Source: Rana temporaria (Eukaryota > Chordata > Amphibia > Anura > Ranidae). From it: a stretch of 64,000 nt of DNA. Shown in pieces: positions 44,909 to 57,342 of this stretch; within the stretch, counting starts at the first letter, position 1, and each line of letters starts with the position of its first letter. Where the stretch lies: the NCBI RefSeq assembly GCF_905171775.1, contig NC_053495.1, positions 109,979,909-110,043,908 of the forward strand. The letters are read 5' to 3'. A program made the position numbers and the translations under genes. The notes under the pieces were generated by a model. It worked only from the letters and a program-made list of their open reading frames with translations. It did no database searches and was not told the DNA's origin.

Positions 44909-45885
44909 ATGGTTGTACAATTGTCTCTAACATACAAATGAAACATCAATGAAAAGTCAGGGAGGCTCAGTCCAGGACTTATTAGCAGAGCATTCTTTAA
45001 TGCCTCAAAGGCATACAACATTTCAATAGACCATTCAACATTTATGGGAGCATTTTTCAGAGTGGCTTGTCTCAGAATATTATCATAAAAGGAGCAATCA
45101 GGAATCCACTGCCTACAAAAATTTATCATACCAAGAAAATACAGCATTTCTCTCTTGGTGTGTGGGGTGACCAGGCCCACTATGGCAAGGATTCGAGAAG
45201 GACTGAGGCTCCTTTGACCCTTTGAGAAGACAAAGCCTAAGTATTCAACCTTTTCACTGCACCATTGCAATTTTTTTCTTAGAGACTTTATGACCACATT
45301 TGTATAACCATAACATCAGTGATTCACTGTCTTGCTGACAGGCCTCCCTTGACTTACTACAGACCATCAGATCATTGATATACTGTAGTACTACCGAATC
45401 CTGGGGGGAGTGCCATGGCCTGAGTGTGGACTGAAAAACAGTACTGTATACCACAGGGAAGTCCACAAATCCTTGAGGCACTTCCATCCAGTTTAACTGG
45501 CGTTCGCCATCAAAGGAAAAAGAAAACAAAAGGTCTGGTCTCCTTGTCAACAGGGACACTACAAAAAAACATTCTTTGAATCTATAACAGTAAAATGTGT
45601 GGCATCATGCGGTATGTTGGCAAGCAAGGCATGGAGGTCAGGTTTCAGAGTGACCCTGTAAGGGGCACAGGAGACTAGGCCAGTGTCATATTCTCCTGTG
45701 GCCAAAACATCTTCAGGCAGGTCTGGAGGACCCAGATATGCCTGCATGTTGTACATGGTCACAATGTATGATTCAGTGACAGCGTCAATGGGTAACACAG
45801 AGGACTCAACAATTAATCCTCCTTTCTCCTCTCTCGGGAACGGGTTACAACCGTCCATTATTGGGACATAAAACCGCTGAAACAA
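44909..45885 (-). pseudogene. endogenous retrovirus pol remnant: reverse transcriptase
   Basis: Three minus-strand open stretches in different frames (45885-45559, 45559-45254, 45297-44924) together cover the end of the protease/linker, the RT palm and fingers and the thumb. The catalytic Y-x-D-D box has an Asn in place of its first Asp. Frameshifts separate the pieces. No integrase or env is present in the window. Confidence 0.75.
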
Positions 45886-47046
45886 TCAATGAACAGTTGT
45901 AATCGACCCAGAGTCTGCCCAATGTAATCTTTAATTGGTACAGAAAAATAACAATTACGTTTATATAATACTTGGTTTCTGCAGCAGCGCCTTGGGCGGT
46001 CTACTGCGGCAAAAACATGGTGTAAGTTATATGGTCTCTCACTAATATGTCTAACAATGTGTAAGTTACTGTCAGATTCAGTATGCTTAAGTTACAATTC
46101 CACAAACACAATATTCCACAAAACAGTATTCACAAAACAGAACAACAAAAGAACAACAACTTCAGTGGTATTCACAAAACATTAATTTCTATATCATGGA
46201 ACGTTCACAGTGCTCGACTGCCAAAATTCAGGTTTTACCCCAAATAATGCTTCTTCCCAAAACGTGAGCCAGTCACAGAATTTTAGGCAAGCTGACGGAT
46301 CGGGTCGAGTGAAATGTGACCACCTTTCCACTCTCAACAAAGGGATAGAAGGAGAACAACAACAAAACAACAACAACAACAAAAGAACAACAACAATTCA
46401 GTGATCCTTGTCTGTACACTTACCAACCAGACATTTGTATCACACAAACAAATGATCTTATACTTTATGCGATAGAAGAGAAAGCACAGGTTTTTTAAAC
46501 ACAATGAGACTGCCAGTTATATCTCTTTCTCGGAAAGAGGTCAAGTTTCCCTGAAACTTGAAGGTGCCTCCTAGAGGCATGGTTGCAAAAGATTAAGTCT
46601 CCCTGAGCCTTAAATGTAATTCCCAGAATTACAATTTGCAAGAAAATAGGTTTTCTCTGAAACCTTATGGTGTTTCCCCGAAACACAAATGTTAGCCGGC
46701 TATGAAGGTGCCTCCTCGAGACACGGTTGCAAAAGATTAAGTCTCCCTGAGCCTTAAACGTAATTCCCAGAATTACAATTTGCAAGAAAATAGGTTTTCT
46801 CTGAAACCTTTAGTGTTTCCCCGAAACACAAATATTAGCCGGCTAAGCCTTTGCGCCCTCTCCCCCAAAATCAACACACACTATCCACTCCCGGGTGGAT
46901 CCCCATGTGTGTTAATTTATTTTAGTTCTAGATCGGAAGTCAAATCAGAGCTCCTAGTGACCCGGCAGACAAACAGCAAAAAAATGTGTATATGTCACCG
47001 GGAATTCCAGAGATGATCTCCCGATCTCGGTGGGACCTCCAAATTG
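45886..47046 (-). other. ERV 5' leader region without recognisable gag
   Basis: Between the pol remnant and the LTR no gag domain can be read; a short Trp-rich minus-strand frame at 46382-46194 is unassigned. A (CAA)n tract lies at 46357-46393. Next to the LTR the minus strand has a GGAGGTCCCACCGAGAT stretch, like the leader just after a retroviral 5' LTR. Confidence 0.5.
46560..46847. repeat. 144-bp tandem duplication
   Basis: Two copies (46560-46703 and 46704-46847) of GAAGGTGCCTCC..TTAGCCGGCTA that differ at a few positions. Confidence 0.92.
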
Positions 47047-47763
47047 TGGGGGTGGCAGACTGGCGCTGGTTGTCCTTTGGCAGTCTCAGTGTGTTTAGTT
47101 CGGGTGATCACCCATGAGAGAGGGATATCAGCTCAAGGAAAAAAGACACACATGCATTATGGCTGAAATCATCTCTCTGCCTTTAGTGATAATATTATGA
47201 GGATATATGCATTACAAAAAGGGGAAGGGCCGCATTATCCAAACAATATGTGATTGGCTAATACAAATACAAAACAATATGTGATTGGCTAATACAAATC
47301 TTTCTATTCATTAAATAAAACACCTGCATAAACTAATTGGTGAAAAAGGAGTAAATATGACATCAGTTGAAATCCTAGATAAAAGTGTACAAAGTTAATT
47401 AGTTTTAACAATTACTAGGACACATGTGAAAAATAATAAGGGCTCCAATTATTAAAGAATGTTGCATGTGTAATGTTTTGTTCAGAGATGAGAATTAACA
47501 AGCAATTATGTGTGTGCAAAGTTATCTTAGAATTCTACAAAGAAAATAAATAATAACATCTCTCAGTAATAAGAAAGAAATGCTATATGTTTATATTTTC
47601 TCAAAGATAAAACTATGTGTACAAGGCCATTTTAGAATCCTACTAAAATGAGTGAAATAAATAATATTCACTCTAAAACCTATTAACCCTTCACAACCAT
47701 ATGTATAGTTAAGGAATGATCCTAACTATAGAACCTTAACCCCTTACACCCTCCTGTAACACA
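47047..47763 (-). mobile_element. candidate ERV 5' LTR
   Basis: Read on the minus strand it starts TGTGTTACAGG and ends CCACCCCCACA, i.e. TG..CA termini, and abuts the retroviral leader. No second LTR is present, so the boundaries rest on termini and position only. Confidence 0.5.
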
Positions 47764-48140
47764 GCGAGGGAGAAACTTCCCACCCACCCTCCCTTATATT
47801 AGGGGAGTGGGGTCAGGTTGTTGGTGTGTTAATTAGTTTTGTTGTTTGTTTTGTCTGTGTTATTTCTGTCAGGGTCGTACAAGCTGTCGTGGCAGTGGCG
47901 GGTGTTGGTCTTTGCGGGGGAAGGAAGATACCTCAAAAGGTAGTGGTCAGGTGGTATGGGTCCTGAGGGTGGTTATTGCAGTTAACTGAGGTTTAGCTGA
48001 AATAATTTGGAAATGGGTGGGCACTGCGGTCAGTGGTCGTCTCTAAACCAGCTTGTCGGCTTGAGGCCTAGGACCAGATTGAGAGGTACCGCAGTCCTAG
48101 GTTTTGCTATATGTGATTTGGGGTCCCCGCAAAGACCAAT
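47764..48140. other. unassigned, possibly LTR-derived sequence
   Basis: GT-rich sequence without ORF. It resumes after two insertions at 49479-49559 (with AATAAATAAGG) and at 51009, suggesting one older element interrupted twice. Confidence 0.35.
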
Positions 48141-48156
48141 GTGTTATGTTATGTTA

Positions 48157-49462
48157 ATGGTATAGTGTAAATTATTGCGCTGCTAAATGTGCATGTATCA
48201 AGCTGCTAAACACAGCTACTGAAAAACAAGAAGCAAAAAACAGAATAGAAACAAAAAAGTGTAGCGCTCTGATACAAAAAAGGTACGACAGTAAAATCAA
48301 AAACCACGCATGATCAATATGCAACAATGAGAAATGCACATATGTATGGAGGTACAAATGTTGGAAGCAAATGACTAAATGTCCAAAATGAACCAAGTGA
48401 TGGATGAATACAAAGTTCAAAATTGAAGGGTGAGATGAAATCTTCAAAAAATATATGAATATAAATGAATTTCAAAAATAAGGAATATCCCGTCACCAAT
48501 GTGGATGCAGGCTTACCGGAACTTGTGGACTCTGCGAAATGTATATTTCCAGAGTCAATCAGGATTGGTATAGACTGGAAACCACGGTGTGGAGCTGCTT
48601 CAGGAAGGGGTCCACAAATGATCCAAATATCATGACCTGGGGGGAACTGGAAGGTCTCTCGCTCAGGGAATGCAGGAGATGGTCATCCGTTAGTGAGGGT
48701 TACATGTGAACGTGGAAAAGAAAAGAGGGGACGCCATAGTGTAGTACCGTCAAAATCAGTTTAGGTTTAATTAAAGATTGCACTTACATGTCAGTTGAGA
48801 AAAAAGCGCACTTCAATAAAATGATGGCAACATTGGAGTCATCCCTGACGCGTTTCGTGTGAGTACACGTTGTCAAAAGGGTATCCCTCCTATGTGGCCA
48901 ACAGACAAATTTATAATGAGCCCCCAAACACATACAACTCACCATCTGGGAGGAGTCACTCAGAACAGCAACACTTCCGGGTAGGAATCAGATCTGAACA
49001 AAATGTTAAATGTGAAATAGCACTCTGAACATGTAATGAGCACATGGGTGGCGAAAAAAAGCAACAAAAAAGAAGAAAAATGGAAAATCAGAACGTCTGT
49101 AATGCACAAGTGCTTGAAACAAGCACTTCCTGGATGTGGCAAGATGGCGGCGGGGCGTGCGCTCCAAGCCTCATCTTGACACAATGTTCTGATAGGGTGT
49201 ATAGAAAAGAGGAGGCGCTCCGAACGGGCGCTTCCTAGTTACAGCAAAATGGCGCCAGAGCGTGCGCTCCAAGCCTCGTTCTGAGTACATGTGCTGAGCA
49301 GGAAGTACCGCAGCACATAACGGCAAGCCGATACAGACTAGAAACGTCAGGATGGGGGGCGGATCAAAATGCAAATCTATGTAGTTCACCCCTCACTGTG
49401 GTTAACGCTGTGCGTGTCAAGTGGACCGGAAGTAATAACTCAAGGTTGGTCCACGTGATGAC
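48157..49462 (-). mobile_element. CACGTGAC/ACGCGT-family retroposon
   Basis: Flanked by the 16-bp repeat GTGTTATGTTATGTTA (48141-48156 and 49463-49478). The left edge ATTATTGCGCTGCTAAATG resembles the inverted edge of 42701-44908. The centre has CTGACGCGTTTCGTGTGAGT. The right part is GC-rich (GCGCCAGAGCGTGCGCTCC). There is no coding domain. Confidence 0.75.
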
Positions 49463-49567
49463 GTGTTATGTTATGTTATTGAGTTGAATTTTGGAAAATA
49501 TGTTAATTGAAATAAATAAGGCTGCTACGGCCTATTTTACTCCAAAACTGCAGTTCGGCCTCGTTAC

Positions 49568-51000
49568 TAGTGTTGCTCACGAATATTCGCATTGCGAATA
49601 TTCGACTCGAATATAGCATATTCGAGAAATCGCGCTATATTTCGAATTTCGCGGTGAATATTCGCAATTCCGAATATTCGCATTTTTTCAATTTGATTTT
49701 TAAAACAGATCACATCCTATCGACGTCTAAAAGCATTGCTGGTATGATTAGAGACCCTGGGCCGAGTAGCTAAGCTGAGGCGATCCTATTATGTTGCCAA
49801 ATTGAAAAAAAAAAAATTGCGATTTTTCGCTATTGCGAATGCGAAAATGATTGCGAATTTTCGAAAACTGTGGTAGGAGAACTCTGATTGTCTCTGATGC
49901 AAAAGGGGGGGGCTTTGTGTATGTGTATGTTATGAATATTTGTATGTTTGATATTATTATTTTTTGTAAGAAGGAAAAAATTGCGCATACCTTAAAAAAG
50001 GGGAGAATACAGCAGCAACTCAAAAATGTTATACAACATAAATTAATACAAGACAGAAAATGGAGTCGCTCTACAAGAATAAAAAATATGTCTAGTGACA
50101 AGACATGTGGGCAAATTATAAAATAAGCAAGCGCAAATAACTTGTGAAATACACAGTGAAACAAATATATAAAGAAATATAGTCCCAATAATAGAAAAAT
50201 AATCTTTCATAAAAATGTCTGATATGTGAAGTGAAAAAAAGTCCAAAGCATGCAGCATGAACGTGTTCAATCTTTAAGGTGTTTGATTGACAAACGGCTG
50301 TGACAGATGGATAGAGTAAAGAATCACCACCAATGCAAAACACTTTTTATTTTCTATTGTAAAATATCAAGAATATTCTGAGCCAATCAGAGTGCTCCTT
50401 CCGCATTTGCCGAATATTCGCAATTATTTTGTATTGTAAAATATCAAGAATATTCTGAGCCAATCAGAGTGCTCCTTCTGCATTTGCCGAATATTCGCAA
50501 TTATTTTGTATTGTAAAATATCAAGAATATTCTGAGCCAATCAGAGTGCTCCTTCCGCATTTGCCGAATATTCGCAATTATTTTGTATTGTAAAATATCA
50601 CGAATATTCTGAGCCAATCAGAGTGCTCCTACAGCATTTCTCGAAATTGCGCAATAAATATCGCATTCGCATGTTGCGATATTTCGATAAAATATCACGA
50701 ATATTCTGAGCCAATCAGAGCGCTCCTCCAGCATTTCTCGAAATTGCGCAATAAATATCGCATTCGCATGTTGCGATATTTCGATAAAATATCACGAATA
50801 TTCTGAGCCAATCAGAGTGCTCCTACCGCAGTTATCAAAAAATCGCAATTATTTTCGCATTCGCAATAGCGAAAAATCGCAATCATTTACTTTCGATAAA
50901 ATATCACGAATATTCGAATTTAGCGAATATATCTCGAATATTCGAATATATATTCGAGATATATTGCGAAATCGAATATGGCATATTCTGCTCAACACTA
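49568..51000. mobile_element. hAT-type element of GAATATTCG satellite composition
   Basis: Termini TAGTGTTGCTCACGAATATT and its inverted partner (GCTCAACACTA), with the perfect 8-bp duplication CTCGTTAC (49560-49567 and 51001-51008). It holds tandem repeats of 77 bp (four units) and then 97 bp (two units), each with CTGAGCCAATCAGAG. Confidence 0.93.
50350..50930. repeat. 77/97-bp tandem array with CCAAT motif
   Basis: GCCAATCAG recurs at 50382, 50459, 50536, 50613, 50710 and 50807. The steps are 77 bp three times and then 97 bp; the longer unit adds AAATTGCGCAATAAATATCG. Confidence 0.95.
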
Positions 51001-51008
51001 CTCGTTAC

Positions 51009-52011
51009 TTAGGTTAAGTAAGGTGGGGGGAGGGGTTTGGAGTGTTAAGAGGTTATGGCAGCAATGGACATCTGTTATACAACAGTCATGTTTATGTTCT
51101 CTTTCAAGTGTTCCTGCACCATTGCATCTTCCTTGGACAAGGAAAGACACAGTGACCCAACATGGATAATAATGATAAATATTCATGCCCTTTTACTACT
51201 GTATATATTAGATAGTTAGGTAGAGCTTCATGCAGAAATGGTATCATGAAAAAAGGAAGAAACACCATAGTGTGAGTCAGTCAGGTAAAGCAACATTTAA
51301 TAGGGGTAAACACTTAAAAAATAAGATGTTAATCAAACAGTTCATATCACTTGGATGGTCTGTTCGCCCAAAACCAAGATGGCCGTGGCTAATTTGCGCA
51401 TGAGCAGGGTTTTGTCTTCTGGCTCTGCCCTTGCCTTCCCATTGCTTGAATCAACGCAGCCATCACTGTTTGAATAGATCAAATTCACAGTTTCTCACGC
51501 TTATGGGAAGTAACAGTGGCACATGTCCTACCTACAGGCTTTGGGCCTTTTTTCCTTTGTTAGGACATCATTCGATTTGATCACAAATGCTGCAGACCAC
51601 TCATTCAAATCTTCAGCTTTGCCTGCAGTGATCTGAACACACTATGAAGCCATGGCAGGTTTCACTTTGAGTGCCCTGCATTCTGAATCCTTTACCTTGC
51701 TTGCAACACTCGGTCATCACTACAAGCTGCTCTTTTAAGAAGTCTTGTTCTACCTCTGTATTTTTCCTCTTTTCAGATTTTGTATGTAGAGCATGCTGGA
51801 AGTGCAAACCAAACACAACTACTGCTAGCATCTCTTTACTGAACCCAAAAGTTTTGAGGCTAAAATCTGAGGAAAAATCTGAGACTCCATCACCCCAAGC
51901 TCTGTTAAAAAGAGAAGCATACCTAGCAAGCTCCTTTGAAACAGACATTCACTTACTGTCTCCTCTGGCCCAGGTAGGCAGGGTGTATGTCTCCTCCTGG
52001 GCACCAGAAAC
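51009..52011. other. unassigned sequence with one unrecognised ORF
   Basis: A minus-strand open frame of 111 codons at 51948-51613 has no family signature that I know and no convincing splice context. Overlapping plus-strand frames are equally long. It could be a decayed transposon gene. Confidence 0.3.
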
Positions 52012-52019
52012 CTCTACAG

Positions 52020-52176
52020 CAGGGGTGTCAAACTGGCGGCCCTCCAGCTGTTCCGAAACTACAAGTCCCATCATGCCTCTGCCTGTGAGAGTCATGCTTG
52101 TAACTGTTAGCCTTGCAATGCCTCATGGAACTTGTAGTTTTGCAACAGCTGGAGGGCTGCCAGTTTGACACCCTTG
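52020..52176. mobile_element. hAT-type MITE
   Basis: CAGGGGTGTCAAACTGGCGG and its inverted partner form a 157-bp hairpin, with perfect 8-bp duplication CTCTACAG (52012-52019 and 52177-52184). Confidence 0.95.
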
Positions 52177-53099
52177 CTCTACAGCCTTACTTTTCCTAAA
52201 CAGCTTAAGCTAGGGTGACCAGACGTCCCCGATTTCCAGGGACAGTCCCCGTTTTGAGGCCAACATCCCCGGAGCCTGTGTGTCCCTGGTTTTGTCCCCG
52301 GATTCAGGGGTGGCTCCGATATACATTGCTGACACTAGCCAACAGGACATGCAGCAGTGTTACCATGGATGCAGTGCAGACAGTGATTGGGGGCAAGCCG
52401 GGGGCAAGCTGGGGGGCATATGGCTGCAGAGACAGTGAGTGGACCTGTCAGGCTGAAGGTCTGATGTCGGGGTGGGCGGGAGTGATATGCGGAGCTCCGC
52501 CCCCTTGTCAGACAACCGAGTGCATGGACTGAACAGCCGAGATCTCGGCAGAATACTGGAGTTTAGTGGGCAGCCAGGAAGAACATCAAGGTGCCCAGCA
52601 GCTGACAAACGTCTCTCTCCCTCTGCCTTTCTGCTACAAGATACATTAGAAGACGATCCTCAGCTTCCTGGCATTCTCCCTGCATGGCTCAGTGCTGTGA
52701 TATCAGCTCTCCTCCCTGCATGATCTTCCATCAACCTCCGTAAGTTTGTGACCCTCCTCCTTCTAGATACTTGTCGTCTTGCTCACATTCTCCCTCACTT
52801 GTTCCCAGGACAGTCTCAATGCAGTCACCCCTGTACTCTCCTTCTCTGCCCCATAGTGGATTGTTCCTCCAACTCACTGCCCCCAGGCTGTGTATTCCGT
52901 TCTGCCCCCCCCCTCCTTTTCTGTCACCTAGATTCAGGTCTTCTATCTTATCGAGTGTAACTCCTCACTCTCTCTTCTAGTCTCATTTCCCCCTCAATTC
53001 TTTACCCCTTACGCACTCCATTCCCCTCTACAAATCTCTATCACACTGCCCAGACACCACTAATTAACCCTTTACTGACTGATCTGGTTAATGTGTCAT

Positions 53100-53560
53100 T
53101 TTCTATCACCTATAGCTTAGATCTGCCATTATAGGATTCTTAATGGAATCTGAGCGCTAGTCCAATTGCATCCATAATTTCACATTCACACTTGTGCAAT
53201 CACAGACATCACATGTGATCCGCACCGCATTGCCATGCACATTAAATGCGATGTCTGTGCAACTGTATGGCTGAAATCCCATCACATTTACACCAGAATG
53301 GTGCAGGACTATTTTTTTTTGTCCACACTGGAATAGGATCGCATTGGGTGTTGACACCCATGCGATCCTTTTCCTGTACCATTTTATAGTTCACACTGCA
53401 ACCTGCAAACCAATCAGGGGGTGTCATTAGTTTTCTATTGACACCCGCAGTGGTTCGCAGATGTCAGTGTGAACCATCTGTAATTCAGGTGTGATGCGGG
53501 AACCCGCACAGGATTCGCATGGTATCCCACATCACACCACTGTGAACCCATTTCACTACA
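53100..53560. repeat. MITE-like segment with CACACTG/CAGTGTG motifs
   Basis: GCGATCC and ACACCAGAATGG motifs with a CAGTGTGAACC pair. It resembles frog interspersed repeats; ends uncertain. Confidence 0.4.
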
Positions 53561-53565
53561 TTTCC

Positions 53566-54121
53566 TTGTCAAAATATCTTTATTGAACAGCATTAAAGAC
53601 AAGTGTACATTCGAGTAACAATAATAAAAAAAAAATGGCATTAAACAGAGAGGAATTCCAAATCTTGTCGATGTACAAACAAGTATGTAATTAAATAGAT
53701 GGAGGTGGCTCTATAATTAGCCCAGCTCACCTCTCATGGTAGAAGTGTTAAACAACATATTAATCAAGAGTAAAGAGGTGTTGAACAGATCAATACTGAA
53801 ACTGATAACATTCCAGGAATCGCGGCCATGTGCTACTAGCCCTATGATCTTTAGAATGCTTGCCGCTCTAGGAATTCCTGGTTAGCGCATAGCTACAAGT
53901 TAACTAAGTTACTTCGTGACTATCCTTATACTTCTAATTTGTTAGATAAAGATGGGTGCTAAGGAAAAAATTGATCTTGGGGGGTTAGAAAAAGAGAAGA
54001 AGGGGAAAAAAAAAAAAAAAAAGGGGGGGGGGAGGGAGGGGGGGAGGGGTCTGCAGGATCAGATCGGGAATCTACCAGTATTGCGTTTATCAATGGGTAG
54101 GACACCAACTAGATGACTGGG
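53566..54121 (-). other. L1 3' UTR and tail
   Basis: Non-coding stretch downstream of the L1 ORF2 stop on the minus strand. AATAAAGATATTTTGACAAG at its far end supplies a polyadenylation signal. A poly-A/poly-G tract lies at 54005-54050. Confidence 0.6.
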
Positions 54122-56632
54122 CTACCATGGCATCAGAACTCCTCCATTAAATGTGTTTTGTGTAACATAATCCAACCAGGGCATCCATATGCCTTCAAAC
54201 CTGGTGATTGTGTCAGCTTCTATAGCAGACATCTTGGCGTATACCATAGCAGTGTTCATTCTGCTAATAGCTTCATTTAAGTTTAAATTTGGAGATTTCC
54301 AGGCTTTCGCAATAGTTTGTTTAGCTGTCGTTAGGAGCTGTTTCGTTAAGGTGAAGTGAGCGTGCGGGATATTGTCTGGCTTTAGGTTAAGTAAAGCTGT
54401 TTTAGGGTCCATAGGGATTGTTTTATTTGTGAGTACTGTAATTATTTTAAATATTTCTGACCAAAATTTCTGTACTTTTGGGCACAACCACCAGGTATGA
54501 AAGTAGGTCCCCCTGTCTGCACAATCTCTAAAACATAATTCGGAGTGGCTACTCGAGAATTTGGCCACCCTAGTAGGGACCAAGTACCACCTGGAAAGTA
54601 CCTTAAAGTTTGTTTCTGCCGCTAGAATGTTAACTGACATTGTTTTGGTGTTGTTCCATATTTGACCCCATTCCTCCGAACTCAGCTCCACTCCCAAATC
54701 TTCTTCCCATTTATGGACATAGGATATTTTACCTGGGCTCGAGTTCGAGAGCAGAAGGTGGTACAATGTAGATATAACTTTTCTAGCGTGCGGGTCGTTA
54801 TTGCATATGGTTTCGAAAGCAGATAATCGTTTTTTTACTACTGTTGAGCAGGCTGAGGGTTGGAAGAAATTCTTTATCTGCAGATACCGAAAGATTTCCT
54901 TGGGGGGTATTCCATGAGTTTTGTTCAAGGCTGGGAAAGGGATCAATGTTGTCGAGTCGAAGAATTTATACTTTTGTGTGCAGTCCCGATCCACCCATTC
55001 TTTAAAGGATTTAGGGGAGACCCAGGCTGGGTAGAAAGCCGGGTTTTTGATGAAAGACAGCAGGGGGGTTAAAGGGGACATCAGAAGATGTTTATTTTTA
55101 ACTTTGTCCCATAGGGATAGTGAGTGTTTCGTGACAGGATTATTTATATGTTTCCGTTGTTTTGGGGTGACCCATAATAAATTCGAAGTTGAAATGGGAT
55201 CGCATTCTATTGCTTCAATTGACACCCAAATCGGTGCTTCTTGCTTAGCGTGATATTTAGTCAGGATAGCCAATTGCGCTGCCTGATAGTATTTTGCAAA
55301 GTTAGGGTAACCAAGCCCCCCGGCTGTCTTTGGGAGGTATAAAATTTGTGGTTTAATCCTTGGTCTAGAGGACCCCCAGACAAAGGAGGAGACTCGCTTT
55401 TGGATTATCCGTAGGTAGTGTGCTGGTACTGGTATAGGAAGTACTCTAAAAAGGTACAGGAGTTTGGGTAATAAGGTCATTTTTATAGCTGAGACTCTTC
55501 CAAACCAAGAGAGAGGGAGTTGGGTCCAGGATTTTAATAAATTTGTCAATTGCTTCAGGAGGGCTGGATAATTACATGCATAAACATCTGAGTTGTCAGC
55601 GGTCAAGTGTATTCCCAGGTACGGGATGCTCTTGACTGGCCATTCGAATGGGAGGCCCACTTTTGCAGCCGACAGTTCCGTATGGGAAAGGGAGATATTG
55701 AGTGCTAGGCATTTCCTTGGATTTATTGCCAAACCAGAAATTGACGCAAATTGATGTAGGATTGGGAGTAAGTTGGGCCCCGATACTTGGGGAGATGAGA
55801 GAAACAACAAAATATCATCAGCGTAAAGGCATAACTTGTGCTTTACTCCACCTAACTCAACGCCAAGCACTTTGGGGTCAAGTCTTATCTTTTGGGCTAG
55901 GGGCTCTATCAGGAGGGCAAATAATAACGGGGATAGTGGGCAACCCTGCCTGGTCCCCCTTTGGATATCAAACGTTTCTGACTTGTAACCTGCATATTTC
56001 ACATATGCTTTCGGGTTTTGGTAAAGTTGCAGGACCCAGTTTATAAAGTTGGGGCTGAAGCCCCATTTTAATAGCGCAAATTCCATATATGACCATGAGA
56101 CTGAATCAAACGCCTGTCTGATATCCAAAGAGAGAAAGCAGGCAGGGATTTTCCTCTTTTTAGCGATACATGCCAATAGGCTTGCTCTCCTTATGTTATC
56201 TCCTGCTTGCCTGTTGGGCATAAAGCCCACTTGGTCCCGGTGTATCAAAGATCCTATTGTTTTGTTTAGTCTATTGGCCAATATTTTACCGAGTAACTTT
56301 ACGTCAGTGTTTAGCATGGATATCGGACAATAGTTGTCACACACATAGAGTTGAGTCGGAATGCGGTTTGGGTATCATGCAAATAGTGGCTGTGAGGGAC
56401 TCCTGCCTAAAGGATTTCTGGCTTAATAAATCGTTGAAGGCTTCCACCATCATGGGGGAGAGTAGGTCACCGAACGTTCTGTAGTATCACGCGGTGAATC
56501 CATCTGGGCCCGGTCGTTTATTTAATTTTAGCTCTTTAATGGCGCTCAGGACATCTTCTTGCGTGATTGGTGCATCCAACAACATTCTGTGAGATTCATT
56601 TAATTGAGGCAATTGCAAATTGGTAAAGAAGG
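54122..56632 (-). pseudogene. L1/Tx1-type LINE ORF2, RT and C-terminal part
   Basis: The minus-strand frame 56344-54122 (740 codons) covers most of the reverse transcriptase (NRLNKTIGSLIHRDQVGF, LDIRQAFDSVSW, GTRQGCPLSPLLFALL, catalytic YADD) and the C-terminal region with a Cys-rich CFRDCADRGTYFHTWWLCP. Upstream, 56632-56345 continues the RT start (RPGPDGF) but with an in-frame TGA just after it and a frameshift near 56342. The LTR retrotransposon at 56633 splits the gene. Confidence 0.93.
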
Positions 56633-57159
56633 TGTGAAGGATATGTCAGTGTAATTCTCCCTGCTTGGTTAAATTGTGGGTTAGAGGTAAAATGGATTCA
56701 TGTGTTACAAGCTATTGACATGTTAATGACCCGTCTGCAGCTAGCTCCTTATTTCAAAGGGATGTTAATCCTGTTTACTGTGATTAGAGGTGACTCATGT
56801 TATGTATTCTGATTGCTTCATTATGCGGTGCCAGGCTGCCCAGCTAATGTGTTCTGTACACCTTGTAATTAACTTCCCTGATGTCATTATTTAAAGAAAA
56901 TGTGTCTCAGGTCGGCTCTGAATTGTCTGGCTATATTCTGTATGAGAAACTCCAGAGTGTGTGAAAAGGGGGTGGAGCTCCCATTGTTCCTTGATTAAGG
57001 ATTTAGCTTGTAAAACTGTATTTATAACCAGCAGCAAGCTGCCAATAAATCAGTCTTGGTTCCAGCATTCAGTCTTGACTCATGTGTGGATGATCCTGTG
57101 ATGTTCTTGTATGGAGAGGAGGGAATGCTTGACGGGGATATCATACCGATACCGTCACA
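56633..57159 (+). repeat. 5' LTR
   Basis: Contains TATTTATAA (57019-57027) and AATAAA (57044-57049). TG..CA termini. Confidence 0.95.
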
Positions 57160-57342
57160 ATTGGTTGGCAGCAGAGGGATTTTCCCTTCTACTCTCCCTT
57201 ACACCAGGATTCCAAGCAGACACTGGGAACAGTGCATGGAAGGCTGCTACACCCTGCTTAAAAGAAATACACTGAAAGAACTACTGGAAGTCGTGGAAGG
57301 ATTGCTAGCAACAAAACCAAGCGGATCATCATAGCAGAATCA

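Noticed and set aside
54860..56333. Plus-strand ORFs opposite the L1 ORF2
   Set aside because: Antisense shadows of the reverse-transcriptase gene.
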